From positions 1 through 64,000 of the forward strand of contig JBEEFP010000078.1 in NCBI GenBank assembly GCA_041166085.1: a DNA stretch of 64,000 nt. The letters are read 5' to 3'. Position 1 is the first letter of the stretch. Every line of letters begins with the position of its first letter. The position numbers were made by a program, and so were the translations under genes. The notes beneath the pieces are model-generated. The model did not search any database. It was not told the DNA's origin and saw only the letters and a program-made list of their open reading frames with translations. This document shows, piece after piece, positions 8,030-17,430 of the stretch. This stretch comes from JBEEFP01 sp041166085. GTDB lineage: Bacteria; Actinomycetota; Acidimicrobiia; Acidimicrobiales; JAFATL01.

Positions 8030-8058
8030 TTCGCGCTGACCCACCGGGACGCCTCGCG

Positions 8059-8829
8059 CTACTTGGCGCGGGACATCACGAAGGCGGCCAGCTTGCGGGT
8101 GATGCCCGCGGGCAGGGTGCTGGAGAACGCGGCGGCGACGCGGTTGTGGATGCCGGGGATGGAGACGGCGGCACGGCGACGGTGGTCGCGCAGCGCGGTC
8201 TCGACGACCGGACCCGGGTCCTGCCACAGGAAGTCGGGTCCCGTCATCCCCTGGAGCTCGGCCCGTTCCGCGAACTCGGTGCGGGTCGGCCCGGGGCAGA
8301 CGACCGTGACGGTGACTCCCTTGCCCCGAACCTCTTCGTGGATGGCGTGGCTGAAGCTGGTGACGAACGCCTTGGTGGCGGCGTAGGTCGCGTTGTAGGG
8401 CCCGGGCTGATACGACGCCAGTGACGAGACGTTGATGACGCCGCCACGTCCACGTCCGACCATCCCTCGCAGGGCGGCGTGGGTCAGTCGCACCAGCGCG
8501 AGGACGTTGAGGCGGATCTCCCGGTCCTCGCCGTCGAGGTCGAGCTCGGCAAACGCGCCCGCTGTCGCGAAGCCGGCGTTGTTCACGAGCAGGTCGAGGG
8601 GGCGGGCCTCGTCTCGGCACCGCTCCTCGACGCGCGCCAGATCGGCCGCGTCCGTCAGGTCGGCGGCCAGCACCTCGGTCTCCGTGGGCAGCTCGGCCGC
8701 CAGCTTCTCGAGCCGCTCTCGGTCGCGGGCGACGAGGACGAGGTCGTACCCGTCGTTGGCCAGCCGCTGGGCGAACACGGTGCCGATGCCAGCCGATGCA
8801 CCAGTGACGAGGGCGATGGGTCGCGTCAT
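8059..8829 (-). CDS. Short-chain dehydrogenase/reductase
   Basis: A 256-residue classical SDR: TGASAGIG near residue 10, NNAGFA near 85, the catalytic SSLASYQPGPYNATYAATK block with the YxxxK pair, and the PGPTRTEF loop. The C-terminal region (VAAAFSSTLPAGITRKLAAFVMSR) resembles the membrane-associated DltE/HSD12-like SDRs. The substrate is unknown; a lipid or steroid carbonyl is plausible. The ATG at 8827-8829 is preceded by only 32 bp to the next minus-strand gene, so the two may be co-transcribed. Confidence 0.8.
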   Translation of the reverse strand: MTRPIALVTGASAGIGTVFAQRLANDGYDLVLVARDRERLEKLAAELPTETEVLAADLTDAADLARVEERCRDEARPLDLLVNNAGFATAGAFAELDLDGEDREIRLNVLALVRLTHAALRGMVGRGRGGVINVSSLASYQPGPYNATYAATKAFVTSFSHAIHEEVRGKGVTVTVVCPGPTRTEFAERAELQGMTGPDFLWQDPGPVVETALRDHRRRAAVSIPGIHNRVAAAFSSTLPAGITRKLAAFVMSRAK

Positions 8830-8861
8830 GAGCGAACGGTACGCGGTCGGCCTACCGGCGG

Positions 8862-9323
8862 TCACGTCCGCTCGGCCGCTGCCTTCAGTCGCTCGAGCGT
8901 GCGGAGCATGTCGCGTCGGTTGCGACGCTCCCGCAGGAATCCTCCGAGCGGACGCCACAGCTTGGTGAACAGGTTGTCGCCGAGGTCGAAGGACTCGGTG
9001 ACATCGGTGCCGCCCTCGCCCGAGGCTCGGAAGTCGTACCGCCAGACGTTGACCCGCCGCTCACCGATGATGACGGCGAACTCAAAGCTCTCGCCGGGCA
9101 CGCACTCGGTGATCTCGCAGGTCGTCCAGTAGAGAATGGGCCAGTTCTCGTTCCGGCGGACGTGACCTCTGTACCGGGCCCCGACGGCGGGGCCGGTTGC
9201 ACCGCCGAGCCATTCGGCCTCGACCACCTCTGGGCTGTACTCGCCCATCTTCGTGATATCGCTGACGAGGCTCCAAACGGTGGTGGGTGGAGCGTCGATG
9301 TGCAACGTGACGGCAGCGCGCAT
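8862..9323 (-). CDS. SRPBCC (START-like) family protein
   Basis: A 153-residue polyketide-cyclase/START-fold protein. It starts MRAAVTLHIDAPPTTVWSLVSDITKMGEYSPE, the standard helix-grip entry of the family, and contains GPAVGARYRGHVRRNE. A similar gene lies at 21704-22168 (shared VSDITKMG and GPAVGARF/YKG segments), so the two are paralogues. The ligand is unknown. ATG 9321-9323 was preferred to the GTG one codon upstream. Confidence 0.75.
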   Translation of the reverse strand: MRAAVTLHIDAPPTTVWSLVSDITKMGEYSPEVVEAEWLGGATGPAVGARYRGHVRRNENWPILYWTTCEITECVPGESFEFAVIIGERRVNVWRYDFRASGEGGTDVTESFDLGDNLFTKLWRPLGGFLRERRNRRDMLRTLERLKAAAERT

Positions 9324-9384
9324 CACCGACCCTAGACCGGTCCCCGCGCCGACAGCCGATCGAGCGACGCGCTAGCAAGGCTCC

Positions 9385-9798
9385 GTGCCCGATGACGCCG
9401 AGATCCGCTCGTTGCTCGCCCGCCTCGCCCACCTGGCCGACAGCGGTGACCTGGAGGCGTACCTCGCGTTGTTCACGTCCGACGCGGCGTGGGTGATCCC
9501 GGCCATCCCGCAGACCGGCGTGGCCGCCAGCGAGCGGCGCGGCGTGGCCGAGATCGAGGCAGGCGTGGGCGAGCGTCGAGCCGCCGGCGTGCAGGGCCCG
9601 GGCTCGAACACCATGCACGTGGTCACCACGACGGCGGTCGACGTCTCCGGCGACGAGGCGGTGGCCGTCTCGACGTGGATGTTCATCGCGGACACGACGG
9701 CCGCACCGCGCGTCCAGGCCGTCGGCCGTTACCGCGACACGCTGCGCCGGACGCCGGACGGATGGCGGCTGGCGCGCCGGGAGATCACCGCCGGCTGA
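9385..9798 (+). CDS. SnoaL-like domain protein
   Basis: A 137-residue NTF2-fold protein. The helix EIRSLLARLAHLADSGDLEAYLALFTSDAAWVIP and the C-terminal GRYRDTLRRTPDGWRLARREI strand pair are typical of SnoaL-like or ring-hydroxylating-dioxygenase-beta-like proteins. The start is GTG, with AAGG 5 nt upstream. It converges on the following SDR with a 14-bp gap. Function unknown. Confidence 0.7.
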   Translation: MPDDAEIRSLLARLAHLADSGDLEAYLALFTSDAAWVIPAIPQTGVAASERRGVAEIEAGVGERRAAGVQGPGSNTMHVVTTTAVDVSGDEAVAVSTWMFIADTTAAPRVQAVGRYRDTLRRTPDGWRLARREITAG

Positions 9799-9812
9799 CC
9801 CCCTGCGTCCGT

Positions 9813-10736
9813 CTACCCGATGGAGCGCAGGCCGGGGTGGCGGGTGCCGAACAGCTTGGCGTTGAGCAGCGGCGTGAGCTCGGCCGCCTTCCAGCGCTTG
9901 CCGCCCGACTTCACCTCGGGCCCGTAGTCCCACGGCTTCAGCAGGATGATGCTGTCGCCGACCGCGCGCAGCACCTGCCCGGTCACGTGGTCGGCCTCGT
10001 CGCTGGCCAGCCAGGCGACGACGGGCGAGGAGTTGGACGGGTCGAGCTGATCCCACTCGGTGAAGCTGTCGGGCTCGCGTGGCTTGAGGTCGTCGCGGCC
10101 GGGGATGGTGCCCGCGATGCGCGTGGCGCCGGCGGGAGCGATGCAGTTCACCGTCACGCCGATGCGGTAGAGCTCGAGGCTGTTGGTGATGGTGATCGCC
10201 GCGATGGCGGCCTTGGCGCCCGCGTAGTTGGTCTGGCCCACGTTGCCCTCGAGGCCGGCGCCGGACGTGGTGTTGATGATGCGCCCGTTGACCTTGCCCT
10301 CCCCCGCCTTGTTGCGGGCCCGCCAGTGGTTGGCGGCGTGGTGGGTCGGACAGAAGGTGCCGCGCACGTGCACCCGCATGACCGCGTCGAAGTCGTCGGG
10401 CGTCATGTTGAAGACCATGGCGTCGCGGGCGATGCCTGCGTTGTTCACGAGGATGTCGAGCTTCCCGAAGCTCTCGACGGCCTGGTTGACCATCTCGCCG
10501 GCCGCGTCGAAGTCGGAGACGTCGCCGTAGTTGGCGACGGCCTCGCCGCCGCGGTCCTTGATGATCTGCACGACGACGTCGGCGTCCTGCCCACTCGCGC
10601 CTTCGCCCCGAACCGAGCTGCCCAGGTCGTTGACGACGACCTTTGCCCCTTCGGCCGCCAGCTCCAACGCGTGTCCGCGGCCGATGCCGTGCCCCGCGCC
10701 GGTGACGATCGCGACCTTCCCATCAAGCAGTCCCAT
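9813..10736 (-). CDS. SDR, 17-beta-HSD4/ChsB1-like
   Basis: A 307-residue SDR with TGAGHGIGRGHALELAAEGAKVVVNDLG at the N-terminus, NNAGIARDAMVFNM, and the catalytic INTTSGAGLEGNVGQTNYAGAK block. The VVNDLG motif and the RD-x-M-x-FNM segment characterise the multifunctional-enzyme-type 3-hydroxyacyl-CoA dehydrogenases that include mycobacterial Hsd4A/ChsB1, the side-chain beta-hydroxyacyl dehydrogenase of cholesterol degradation. An NAD-dependent beta-hydroxyacyl-CoA or 17-beta-hydroxysteroid dehydrogenase role is therefore likely. The C-terminal 60 residues (LKPWDYGPEVKSGGKRW) are longer than usual. ATG 10736 was chosen; a GTG lies 4 codons upstream. Confidence 0.7.
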   Translation of the reverse strand: MGLLDGKVAIVTGAGHGIGRGHALELAAEGAKVVVNDLGSSVRGEGASGQDADVVVQIIKDRGGEAVANYGDVSDFDAAGEMVNQAVESFGKLDILVNNAGIARDAMVFNMTPDDFDAVMRVHVRGTFCPTHHAANHWRARNKAGEGKVNGRIINTTSGAGLEGNVGQTNYAGAKAAIAAITITNSLELYRIGVTVNCIAPAGATRIAGTIPGRDDLKPREPDSFTEWDQLDPSNSSPVVAWLASDEADHVTGQVLRAVGDSIILLKPWDYGPEVKSGGKRWKAAELTPLLNAKLFGTRHPGLRSIG

Positions 10737-10777
10737 GGGATCTGACACTACGTCAGGGGCGGGCGGCCGCCCCAGGC

Positions 10778-13700
10778 TCAGGTCGTGCCTCGCCGCCGTC
10801 GAGCCATGGCAAAGACGAGGAGGCCGAGCACGACCACCGCGGCCCCGAGAGCGGCGACCGTGGTGCCCGATCGCGCCGACGCGCGTTCGGCCGGGAGGTG
10901 CCCGGTGGGCGCCACGTTGACGACGAGGTCGTCCTCGGCGTTCCCGCGCTTCGGGTCCTGGTGCAGCTCGACGACGCGCACGACGAGGTGGTGCGCGCCG
11001 ACCGTCCGTGGGACCCACGTGAACCAGGCCCGGCCACCCTCCTTCTTGTCGATCCCCGCCACGATCACGCTCGAGATCAGCTCGCCACCACGGTCGGGAT
11101 CGCCGTCGTAGACAAGGGCGCGATGGTGCGCGGTCGTCGAGTCACTACTGCGGAGATGGATGCTGACGATCGCCGGGCGGTGGAGCTCGGCCACTGCATT
11201 CGAGCTGTGCCTGGCCCGGCCGGGAACGCCGGCTGACAGTGATGCGTCATGGGTCGATACGTCGACGGCGGGCTCACGCACGCGCCCGTCGCCGGCGACG
11301 GTGGCGGCGGCCGCGCGCTGCGATCGGTTGAGCCCGCCGAACGGCGTAATGGCCGCCATGGGTCGTTCGACGGCGGCGCCGGCAGACGTCGAGGATCCCG
11401 CCTTCGCCGCGATGGTGAGCGCACCCCATCCCTGGTTGTTCTGGCCCGCCTCCAGCGTCTCCGCCCGCCCCGTCCGGGGGTCGATCAGCTCACGGCCGTC
11501 GACGGTGGCTGGGTTGGAGTAGCGGTCGTGCAACTCGTGCGTCTCGTTGGGGATGGTGTTGTCCGGGTCGACGGTCACGAACACGAGCCAGCTGCGCGAG
11601 CCCGACCCGTCCTCAGGACCATGGCCGGTCGTGTCCCAGGGCACGGTGGCCTCTGCAACCCCGCGCGGGGGGATGACGTCCACATCGGTCGACCCGATGG
11701 GCACCTGCAACCCGGTGAGCTTGGTGGGCCCCTCCTCACCGTCGCTGTTCTCCACCTCCACCGCGTCGAAGCGCACCTTCACGTTGGAGGCGGGCTGCGA
11801 CACGCTGTAGTTCGAGACGCGAACCCGCAACGCCACCTTCTCGCCGGCAACGGGGTTGCGCCCGAACTCGGCACCCCGTTCGGCCGCGACCGGGGTGTCC
11901 TCGGGGTGCAGCACGAAGAAGCCGCGGATCTTCTGACGCTCCGCCGAGCTGTTCCAGATCGGCTCGGTCAGCTCATCGGTGTTGGGGTTCTGCTCCATGA
12001 GGATCTTGTCGGGCAGGTTCAACGCCGGGTCGGTACGGCCGTAGGTCTTCGACCACGCGTCGTTCCTGGCGTTCGGGTCGATCGGGAAGCGCACCCCATG
12101 GGTGACGCGCTGGGTTCCCGCGGTCGTGAGGTAGTAGGCCGATGCCACGCTGTACGGGAACCGGGCGTCGCGGAGCGCGCCATCGTGCACGACGGCGTAT
12201 TCGAACCCCTTGGACGCCGTCACTTCGGCGACGTTCAGCTTGCTCCACGTGTTCTCGGACTCGAAGTTCACATCGACCCAGACCCTGGCCTTCTCCTGCT
12301 CGGCCCCCTCGCTCACCTGCCCCGCGAGCGTCGCCTTGAATCCGGCCTCTGTGGTGAGCTTGCCGGTCGAGCTGAGCTCGCAGCCCTTGGCGGCCTCGGC
12401 CTCGTAGCTGAGCTCGGTTTCGCCCTGGTTCTGGTCGACGGTGTACAGGGTCGTGAGCGCCGGCGGGACGGTGGGGTCGGCGGTGACCGGCGTGCGGTTG
12501 ACGCCGGCGACGCCGACACCGCTGCAGGTCGGGTCGGCGGGCGTCGGGACGTCCACGGTGTAGCTGCCCGCGTCGGGCATCGGCGGCCGGCCCTCGACGA
12601 GGTCGGGGTACGAGAGCGCGTTTCCGTTCTCCCACAGCGGCTGGTAGCCCGAGTCGATGGCGCGGCCGCTGCCGGAGAACTGCACCCGCGACGCAGGGTT
12701 CTCGTGGACGACCTCGAAGAACGGGCTCGCGTCCTCACCCGTGGTGGCCTTCACCGTGCCGCGGCCGTAGATGGGATACCGGTACACGTCCACCTCGCGA
12801 GTCGTGCCGGTTATGAAGTCGTCATCGGTCGTGCTGTTGGTGGATGTGACGGCGTAGGAGGACTTGGCGGCAGCCGACTGCTCCTTGCCGCGGGAAAATG
12901 CACCGCCTAGCTTCAGCTTGCCCTCGAGCTCGGCCTCCGCGTCCTCGCCGACGAGCTTTGAACCGGCCTCGACCGATGCCTTCGCGCCGACCTCGACGGA
13001 GCCGCCGACGGTGTAGTCGCCCGTGTTGGTCGTCGTCGACGAGGACGCCTTGCCTTCCTTGCTGGCGAGGCGGACGAAGTACTCCGGCGAGCGGCTGACG
13101 CGGGTCCAGGTTCCCTCGGCCGCATCCCAATCGAGGTGCTTCGGCGGCTCCTGTGCGAGCACGTCGACATGGGCCAGGTCGTCGACGCTGAATCGCGACG
13201 GCGGCCCGAGGAAGAGCGACTTGCCCTCTTGATCGAACGCGATGAGATTGAACGCACCCTCCCCCAGATTGGTGGCGAAGGCACCACCCGAGAGGTTGCT
13301 GACGACGAGCCCGGGCGCGAGCCCGCTCGGCGAGAACCATGACAGTTGCGACACCTTGCCCGGGAACGGGGCGGGGCTCGCGGCCTCTGCACCGGGGTGC
13401 GGGCCGACGTACACGCCCGCGGTGATCCCCCACTGGGTGATCGTCGCGCCCACCACGTCTCGGTAACCGCCGGCCGTCAGGGAGACGATCGGGTACGCGT
13501 CCGGAGGCGCAGGCGGCGGCGCCCCGGGCGCGGTGACATCCGGGGGCCCGATCGGCGCAGGCCTGGCCGATGGGGCTGCCCGCAGCCCGAGCGTGCACGG
13601 AGCCTTGTCCGCGCGTCCGCAGAGCTGGGCTGGCTGGCTGCTGACGCCGAACACCTCGAGCACGGACGTCGCGTGCGGTGCCGTCGCCTCGAGCCCTGGT

Positions 13701-14971
13701 TGGTTGGCGCTGGGCGCGGGCCAGGCCAGCGCGAGCTGGTGACGCCCGAGGAGGGCACCGGGACCGACGGCGCCGAACAGGCCGCTCACCACGCGCGGCC
13801 GGTAGTCGGTGGGGTAGGCGGCCTTGGTGATCCAATCCTGACCGGGGTCGGCGAGGCTCGTATGGGCCTGCAGGTCGGAGATGCCGACCGCGCTGACGAC
13901 GAAGTGTGGCGACGATGCCGGCGCGGCCGCCGGCGCGAATCGAATGACCGACAGACGAGCGGTGAGGCCGTCGGCGCCGACGTAGTGCGACAGAGCGATC
14001 TCCGGGTAGTTCGCACCGTCGAAGTCGCCGACGGTCAAGTCGAGAGATGGCAGATCGGCGACCACGCTCCGCGTCGCGGCGCTCGATTCGCCGACCGGGA
14101 GGGTGATCGGCGGCTGCACGAGGGTGAGCCCGCGCTCGTCGCCAACCTGGCCGTACTGGAACATCGCCACGGCCGGAGTGGACGGCCCGCCAACCGCCGA
14201 CTGCGTCACGAACACCACCGCCACCTCGTTGCGACCGTCACGGTCGAAGTCGCCGACTCCCGCCGCCAGCGACGACGCTCGATCGACAGCCCGCTTGGGA
14301 CCGACGGTCGCGATGCCCGTCGGTCCCGAGGTGACCACCGCCTTGGCGGGATCGGCGTTGTAATCGACCACCTGGACGGCCAGCTGGTGGTCGTCGGTCT
14401 CGAAGGCGATGACCGCCTCGTCGTGGTAGAAGCCGTCGGCGTCGCTCACTCCGTCGAGGTCGCCGGCCGCGAGCGCAGTTGCCCGCCGCTTGGTGATGCG
14501 TCCGCGGTCGAGGTCGACCGACGGGATGGGCAGCGCGCGCTGGCCAGGCGCCGACACGGGCGGAGCACTGAGACGGTACGTACGGCCCGTGTTGTTCGTG
14601 AAGCTGCGGAGTGCGAGCACTCGGTCGAACGCGGCGTCGACGAACCGCCCCCGTGTCTGCGGGAAGAGCACCTGGGGATCGGGCGTGTCCGAACCGTCAC
14701 CTGCGAACGTTCCCTGGGCCGCGACACGCGAGAGGCCGGGGTCGGTCTTCATCCACGTCGAGGCCGAGGCACCCGTGGCGGGGTCCGTCCTGGTGGCCCA
14801 CACGTTGTCGACCGCGTAGCGACCGACGCTCGCCACCACCGCGTCCGGATCGATGGGGCCGTCATCCGTCTCCTGTGACCGCGCCCGGGGTGCCACGCCC
14901 ACGGCCAGGGCGAGGCCCACACCGAGTGCTGCCGCGCCGAACCACACCCGCCGCGCACGCCCGTCCGCCAT
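10778..14971 (-). CDS. Large FG-GAP/VCBS-repeat surface protein with C-terminal anchor
   Basis: A 1397-residue exported protein. A signal peptide (residues about 8-35, hydrophobic GAAALGVGLALAVGVA) is followed by FG-GAP/VCBS-type calcium motifs, e.g. GVGDFDRDGRNEVAVVF near residue 235 and LTVGDFDGANYPEIAL near 312. A middle region is unassigned, a CARDB-like beta-sandwich lies near 1040-1140 (IPNETHELHD), and the protein ends in one membrane helix (about 1370-1393) with a basic RRRR tail. This predicts a membrane-anchored extracellular beta-propeller protein, perhaps an adhesin or matrix protein. The start is at MADGRARR; upstream in-frame codons exist but lack signal-peptide logic. Confidence 0.75.
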   Translation of the reverse strand: MADGRARRVWFGAAALGVGLALAVGVAPRARSQETDDGPIDPDAVVASVGRYAVDNVWATRTDPATGASASTWMKTDPGLSRVAAQGTFAGDGSDTPDPQVLFPQTRGRFVDAAFDRVLALRSFTNNTGRTYRLSAPPVSAPGQRALPIPSVDLDRGRITKRRATALAAGDLDGVSDADGFYHDEAVIAFETDDHQLAVQVVDYNADPAKAVVTSGPTGIATVGPKRAVDRASSLAAGVGDFDRDGRNEVAVVFVTQSAVGGPSTPAVAMFQYGQVGDERGLTLVQPPITLPVGESSAATRSVVADLPSLDLTVGDFDGANYPEIALSHYVGADGLTARLSVIRFAPAAAPASSPHFVVSAVGISDLQAHTSLADPGQDWITKAAYPTDYRPRVVSGLFGAVGPGALLGRHQLALAWPAPSANQPGLEATAPHATSVLEVFGVSSQPAQLCGRADKAPCTLGLRAAPSARPAPIGPPDVTAPGAPPPAPPDAYPIVSLTAGGYRDVVGATITQWGITAGVYVGPHPGAEAASPAPFPGKVSQLSWFSPSGLAPGLVVSNLSGGAFATNLGEGAFNLIAFDQEGKSLFLGPPSRFSVDDLAHVDVLAQEPPKHLDWDAAEGTWTRVSRSPEYFVRLASKEGKASSSTTTNTGDYTVGGSVEVGAKASVEAGSKLVGEDAEAELEGKLKLGGAFSRGKEQSAAAKSSYAVTSTNSTTDDDFITGTTREVDVYRYPIYGRGTVKATTGEDASPFFEVVHENPASRVQFSGSGRAIDSGYQPLWENGNALSYPDLVEGRPPMPDAGSYTVDVPTPADPTCSGVGVAGVNRTPVTADPTVPPALTTLYTVDQNQGETELSYEAEAAKGCELSSTGKLTTEAGFKATLAGQVSEGAEQEKARVWVDVNFESENTWSKLNVAEVTASKGFEYAVVHDGALRDARFPYSVASAYYLTTAGTQRVTHGVRFPIDPNARNDAWSKTYGRTDPALNLPDKILMEQNPNTDELTEPIWNSSAERQKIRGFFVLHPEDTPVAAERGAEFGRNPVAGEKVALRVRVSNYSVSQPASNVKVRFDAVEVENSDGEEGPTKLTGLQVPIGSTDVDVIPPRGVAEATVPWDTTGHGPEDGSGSRSWLVFVTVDPDNTIPNETHELHDRYSNPATVDGRELIDPRTGRAETLEAGQNNQGWGALTIAAKAGSSTSAGAAVERPMAAITPFGGLNRSQRAAAATVAGDGRVREPAVDVSTHDASLSAGVPGRARHSSNAVAELHRPAIVSIHLRSSDSTTAHHRALVYDGDPDRGGELISSVIVAGIDKKEGGRAWFTWVPRTVGAHHLVVRVVELHQDPKRGNAEDDLVVNVAPTGHLPAERASARSGTTVAALGAAVVVLGLLVFAMARRRRGTT

Positions 14972-15081
14972 GTGCAATCCCCCCGGATCCGCCCTTGGTC
15001 CCGGGCAAGCGTGCCAGGTCCGAGGCGGACCAGCACGGACGGGCGGCAATCGTCCGTCTTGCCCCCGTTAGGATCCGCGCC

Positions 15082-15837
15082 ATGCAGAGGCTCGAAGGGA
15101 AGGTCGCGCTGGTGTCCGGCGGAGCGCGTGGGATGGGTGCGGCAGAGGCGCGGTTGTTCGTGTCGGAGGGGGCACGCGTGGTCATCGGCGACGTGCTCGT
15201 GGATGAAGGCAAGGCGCTGGTCGGCGAGCTCGGTGACGCCGCTCGGTTCGTCGAGCTGGACGTGACCGATGAGGCGTCGTGGCAGGCAGCGGTCACGGCG
15301 GCCACGACCGAGTTCGGCCGGCTCGACGTGCTCGTCAACAACGCCGGGATCTGGAAGATCATGCCCATCGCCATGATGTCGGTCGACGACTTCATGGACG
15401 TGGTCAAGGTCAACCAGCTCGGGGTCTTCCTCGGGATGAAGTCCGCCATTCCGGCCATGAGCGTCAACGGCGGGTCGATGGTGAACATCTCCTCCGTCGC
15501 CGGCCTCACCGGCGCCATCGGGCAGGTCGCGTACGGCGGGTCCAAGTGGGCGGTGCGGGGCATGACCAAGACGGCCGCCATCGAGCTGGCCGATCTCGGG
15601 ATCCGGGTCAACTCCATCCACCCGGGCCTCATCGACACCCAGATGCTGCAGACAGTGCGCGACTGGGGCGTGGAGGCCGAGGCGCTGTTGTCGGGCGTGC
15701 CCCAGCACCGCTTCGGCACCGCCGAGGAGGTGGCGAAGCTCGCGCTGTTCCTCGCGTCTGACGACAGCTCGCACTGCACCGGCGGCGAGTTCACCGTCGA
15801 CGGCGGGATGACGGCCGGCTTCGCGCCGCGCAACTAG
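15082..15837 (+). CDS. SDR, 3alpha/20beta-hydroxysteroid dehydrogenase (FabG3)-like
   Basis: A 251-residue SDR starting MQRLEGKVALVSGGARGMGAAEARL, with NNAG, the ISSVAGLTGAIGQVAYGGSK catalytic segment and RVNSIHPGLIDTQM. The GGARGMG motif, the RVNSIHPGL loop and the GGEFTVDGGMTAG C-terminus match the 3alpha,20beta-HSD/FabG3 group, including Rv2002 as I recall it. A steroid or alcohol dehydrogenase role is likely but the substrate is unproven. Its stop overlaps the GTG of the next LLM gene (TAGTG), indicating co-transcription. Confidence 0.8.
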   Translation: MQRLEGKVALVSGGARGMGAAEARLFVSEGARVVIGDVLVDEGKALVGELGDAARFVELDVTDEASWQAAVTAATTEFGRLDVLVNNAGIWKIMPIAMMSVDDFMDVVKVNQLGVFLGMKSAIPAMSVNGGSMVNISSVAGLTGAIGQVAYGGSKWAVRGMTKTAAIELADLGIRVNSIHPGLIDTQMLQTVRDWGVEAEALLSGVPQHRFGTAEEVAKLALFLASDDSSHCTGGEFTVDGGMTAGFAPRN

Positions 15838-16652
15838 TGCGCTTCGGGCTGTCCCTCGGCCTCGTCCACCCTGGCGTCTGGCGCGACCTGACGGTGGAGG
15901 GTGAAGGCCTCGGATTCGACTCGGTGTGGCTGCCCGAGCACCTGGTGCTGCCCGTTGCCATGGAGGGTTCGCCGTACGGCGAGGACGAGCACCCGCCGGT
16001 GCCGCCTCGAACCCAGATCTACGACGCGCCTGCGTATCTCGCATTCCTGGCGGGACAGACGTCCACCATCCGGCTCGGCACGTGGGTGTACCTGCTCAAC
16101 ATCCGCCATCCGTTCACCGGCGCGCGCGGCTTCGCGACCGTCGACGTCGTGTCCGGCGGGAGGGCGGAGGTGGGCGTGGGCGCGGGCTGGCTGCGCGCCG
16201 AGTGGGACGCGGTCGGTCTCGATCCGCGGACGCGCGGTCGACGACTCGACGAGGCCATCGACGTGTGCCGGCGCCTGTGGTCGGAGGACGTGATCGAGCA
16301 CCACGGTGAGTTCTTCGACTTCGGTCCCGTGATGTTCGAGCCCAAGCCCGTGCAGCGCCCGTTGCCCGTGCTGGTGGGCGGTGAATCGGAGGCGGCGCTC
16401 CGGCGGGCCGTGGCGCGCGGCGACGGGTGGTTGGGGATGCAACACACGCCCGAGTCGGTCACACCCATCGCCAAGCGTCTTCGCAGCGAGCGGGGTGACG
16501 GCTTCTCGATCTCGGTGGGAGGCACGGTGGCGTCGGCCGCCGACGTCGAGCGCTACGCCGAGGCGGGTGTCGACCGCCTCATCGTCTCCCCCTGGTCCCG
16601 CACCAGCGAGGCCCTCGACGGCATCAAGCGCTTCGCCGCTGCCTACTGCTGA
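15837..16652 (+). CDS. LLM-class F420-dependent oxidoreductase
   Basis: A 271-residue luciferase-like protein with SVWLPEHLVLP near residue 28, LGTWVYLLNIRHPF, the VGVGAGWLRAEWDAVGLDPRTRG loop, and PLPVLVGGESEAALRRAVARGDGWLG. This is the subgroup usually named probable F420-dependent oxidoreductase. It starts at GTG 15837 inside the preceding stop, so it forms a two-gene unit with the 3alpha/20beta-HSD-like SDR. The F420-coupled redox substrate is unknown. Confidence 0.8.
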   Translation: MRFGLSLGLVHPGVWRDLTVEGEGLGFDSVWLPEHLVLPVAMEGSPYGEDEHPPVPPRTQIYDAPAYLAFLAGQTSTIRLGTWVYLLNIRHPFTGARGFATVDVVSGGRAEVGVGAGWLRAEWDAVGLDPRTRGRRLDEAIDVCRRLWSEDVIEHHGEFFDFGPVMFEPKPVQRPLPVLVGGESEAALRRAVARGDGWLGMQHTPESVTPIAKRLRSERGDGFSISVGGTVASAADVERYAEAGVDRLIVSPWSRTSEALDGIKRFAAAYC

Positions 16653-16665
16653 CTCGTCTCGAGCA

Positions 16666-17430
16666 CTAGTGGAAGTACTCGCCGCCGTTGGTGTCGATGG
16701 ACTGGCCGGTCATGGCGGAGGACAGGTCGGAGGCGAGGAAGACGACGGCCTCCGCGCACATCTCGGTGGTCGGGATGGCCCCGAGCGCCGTCTGCTTGCC
16801 GAGCTCGGTCAGTATCTCCTCGCGGGGGACGCCTCGCTTCTGGGACTGGTAGTCGAGGTAGAGCTCGACGTTCGGGCCCAGCATCCATCCGGGGACGACC
16901 GAGTTGACGCGGATCTTGTAGCGGCCGAGCTCCGACGCCAGCGACATGGCCGCAGCCAACAGCGCGCCCTTCGACGCCGCGTACCCGGTCTCGCGCTTCG
17001 CCGGCTTGCGGGCGACCATCGAGTTGACGAACACGATGGAACCGCCCGCGTCCTTCATGGCCGGGATGGCGGCCTGGGTCAGCTGCAGCGTGCCGAACAC
17101 ATTGACGTCGAAGATGGCGCGGTAGTCGGCCAGGTCGACATGTTCGAACGGCTTGAAGACGTCAGGGCGGAAGGCCGAGTTCACCAGCACGTCGATGGAC
17201 CCGGCTGCCTCGACCAGCGCGTCGCACTGATCGCGGTCGGTGATGTCGGTGGGCGCGACGACGGCGCGCGCCGGATCGCCGATCTCGGCCGCCACCTGCT
17301 CGAGATAGTCCTTGCTGCGGGCAGCCAGGACGATCCGTCCGCCTTCCCGGGCCAGTGCCTTGGCGATGGCCTGACCCAGCCCGGGGCCGACGCCCGACAC
17401 CACGCACGTCCTGCCGTCGAGCAGTCCCAT
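16666..17430 (-). CDS. Short-chain dehydrogenase/reductase
   Basis: A 254-residue SDR: VVSGVGPGLGQAIAKALAREGGRIVLAARS at the N-terminus, then a diverged NNAG motif (VLVNSAFRPDVFKPFE), VNSMVARKPAKRETGYAASKGALL as catalytic block, and VPGWMLGPNVE. The replacement of NNAG by NSAF is unusual but seen in a subgroup of actinobacterial SDRs. The start overlaps the EthD-like gene stop by one base (TGATG), so the two are coupled. Confidence 0.8.
   Translation of the reverse strand: MGLLDGRTCVVSGVGPGLGQAIAKALAREGGRIVLAARSKDYLEQVAAEIGDPARAVVAPTDITDRDQCDALVEAAGSIDVLVNSAFRPDVFKPFEHVDLADYRAIFDVNVFGTLQLTQAAIPAMKDAGGSIVFVNSMVARKPAKRETGYAASKGALLAAAMSLASELGRYKIRVNSVVPGWMLGPNVELYLDYQSQKRGVPREEILTELGKQTALGAIPTTEMCAEAVVFLASDLSSAMTGQSIDTNGGEYFH

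Noticed and set aside
13346..14878. Long 510-codon open frame opposite the FG-GAP gene
   Set aside because: It is a GC-rich antisense shadow: composition dominated by Arg, Gly and Ala, no domain, and the opposite strand has a complete signal peptide, motifs and anchor.
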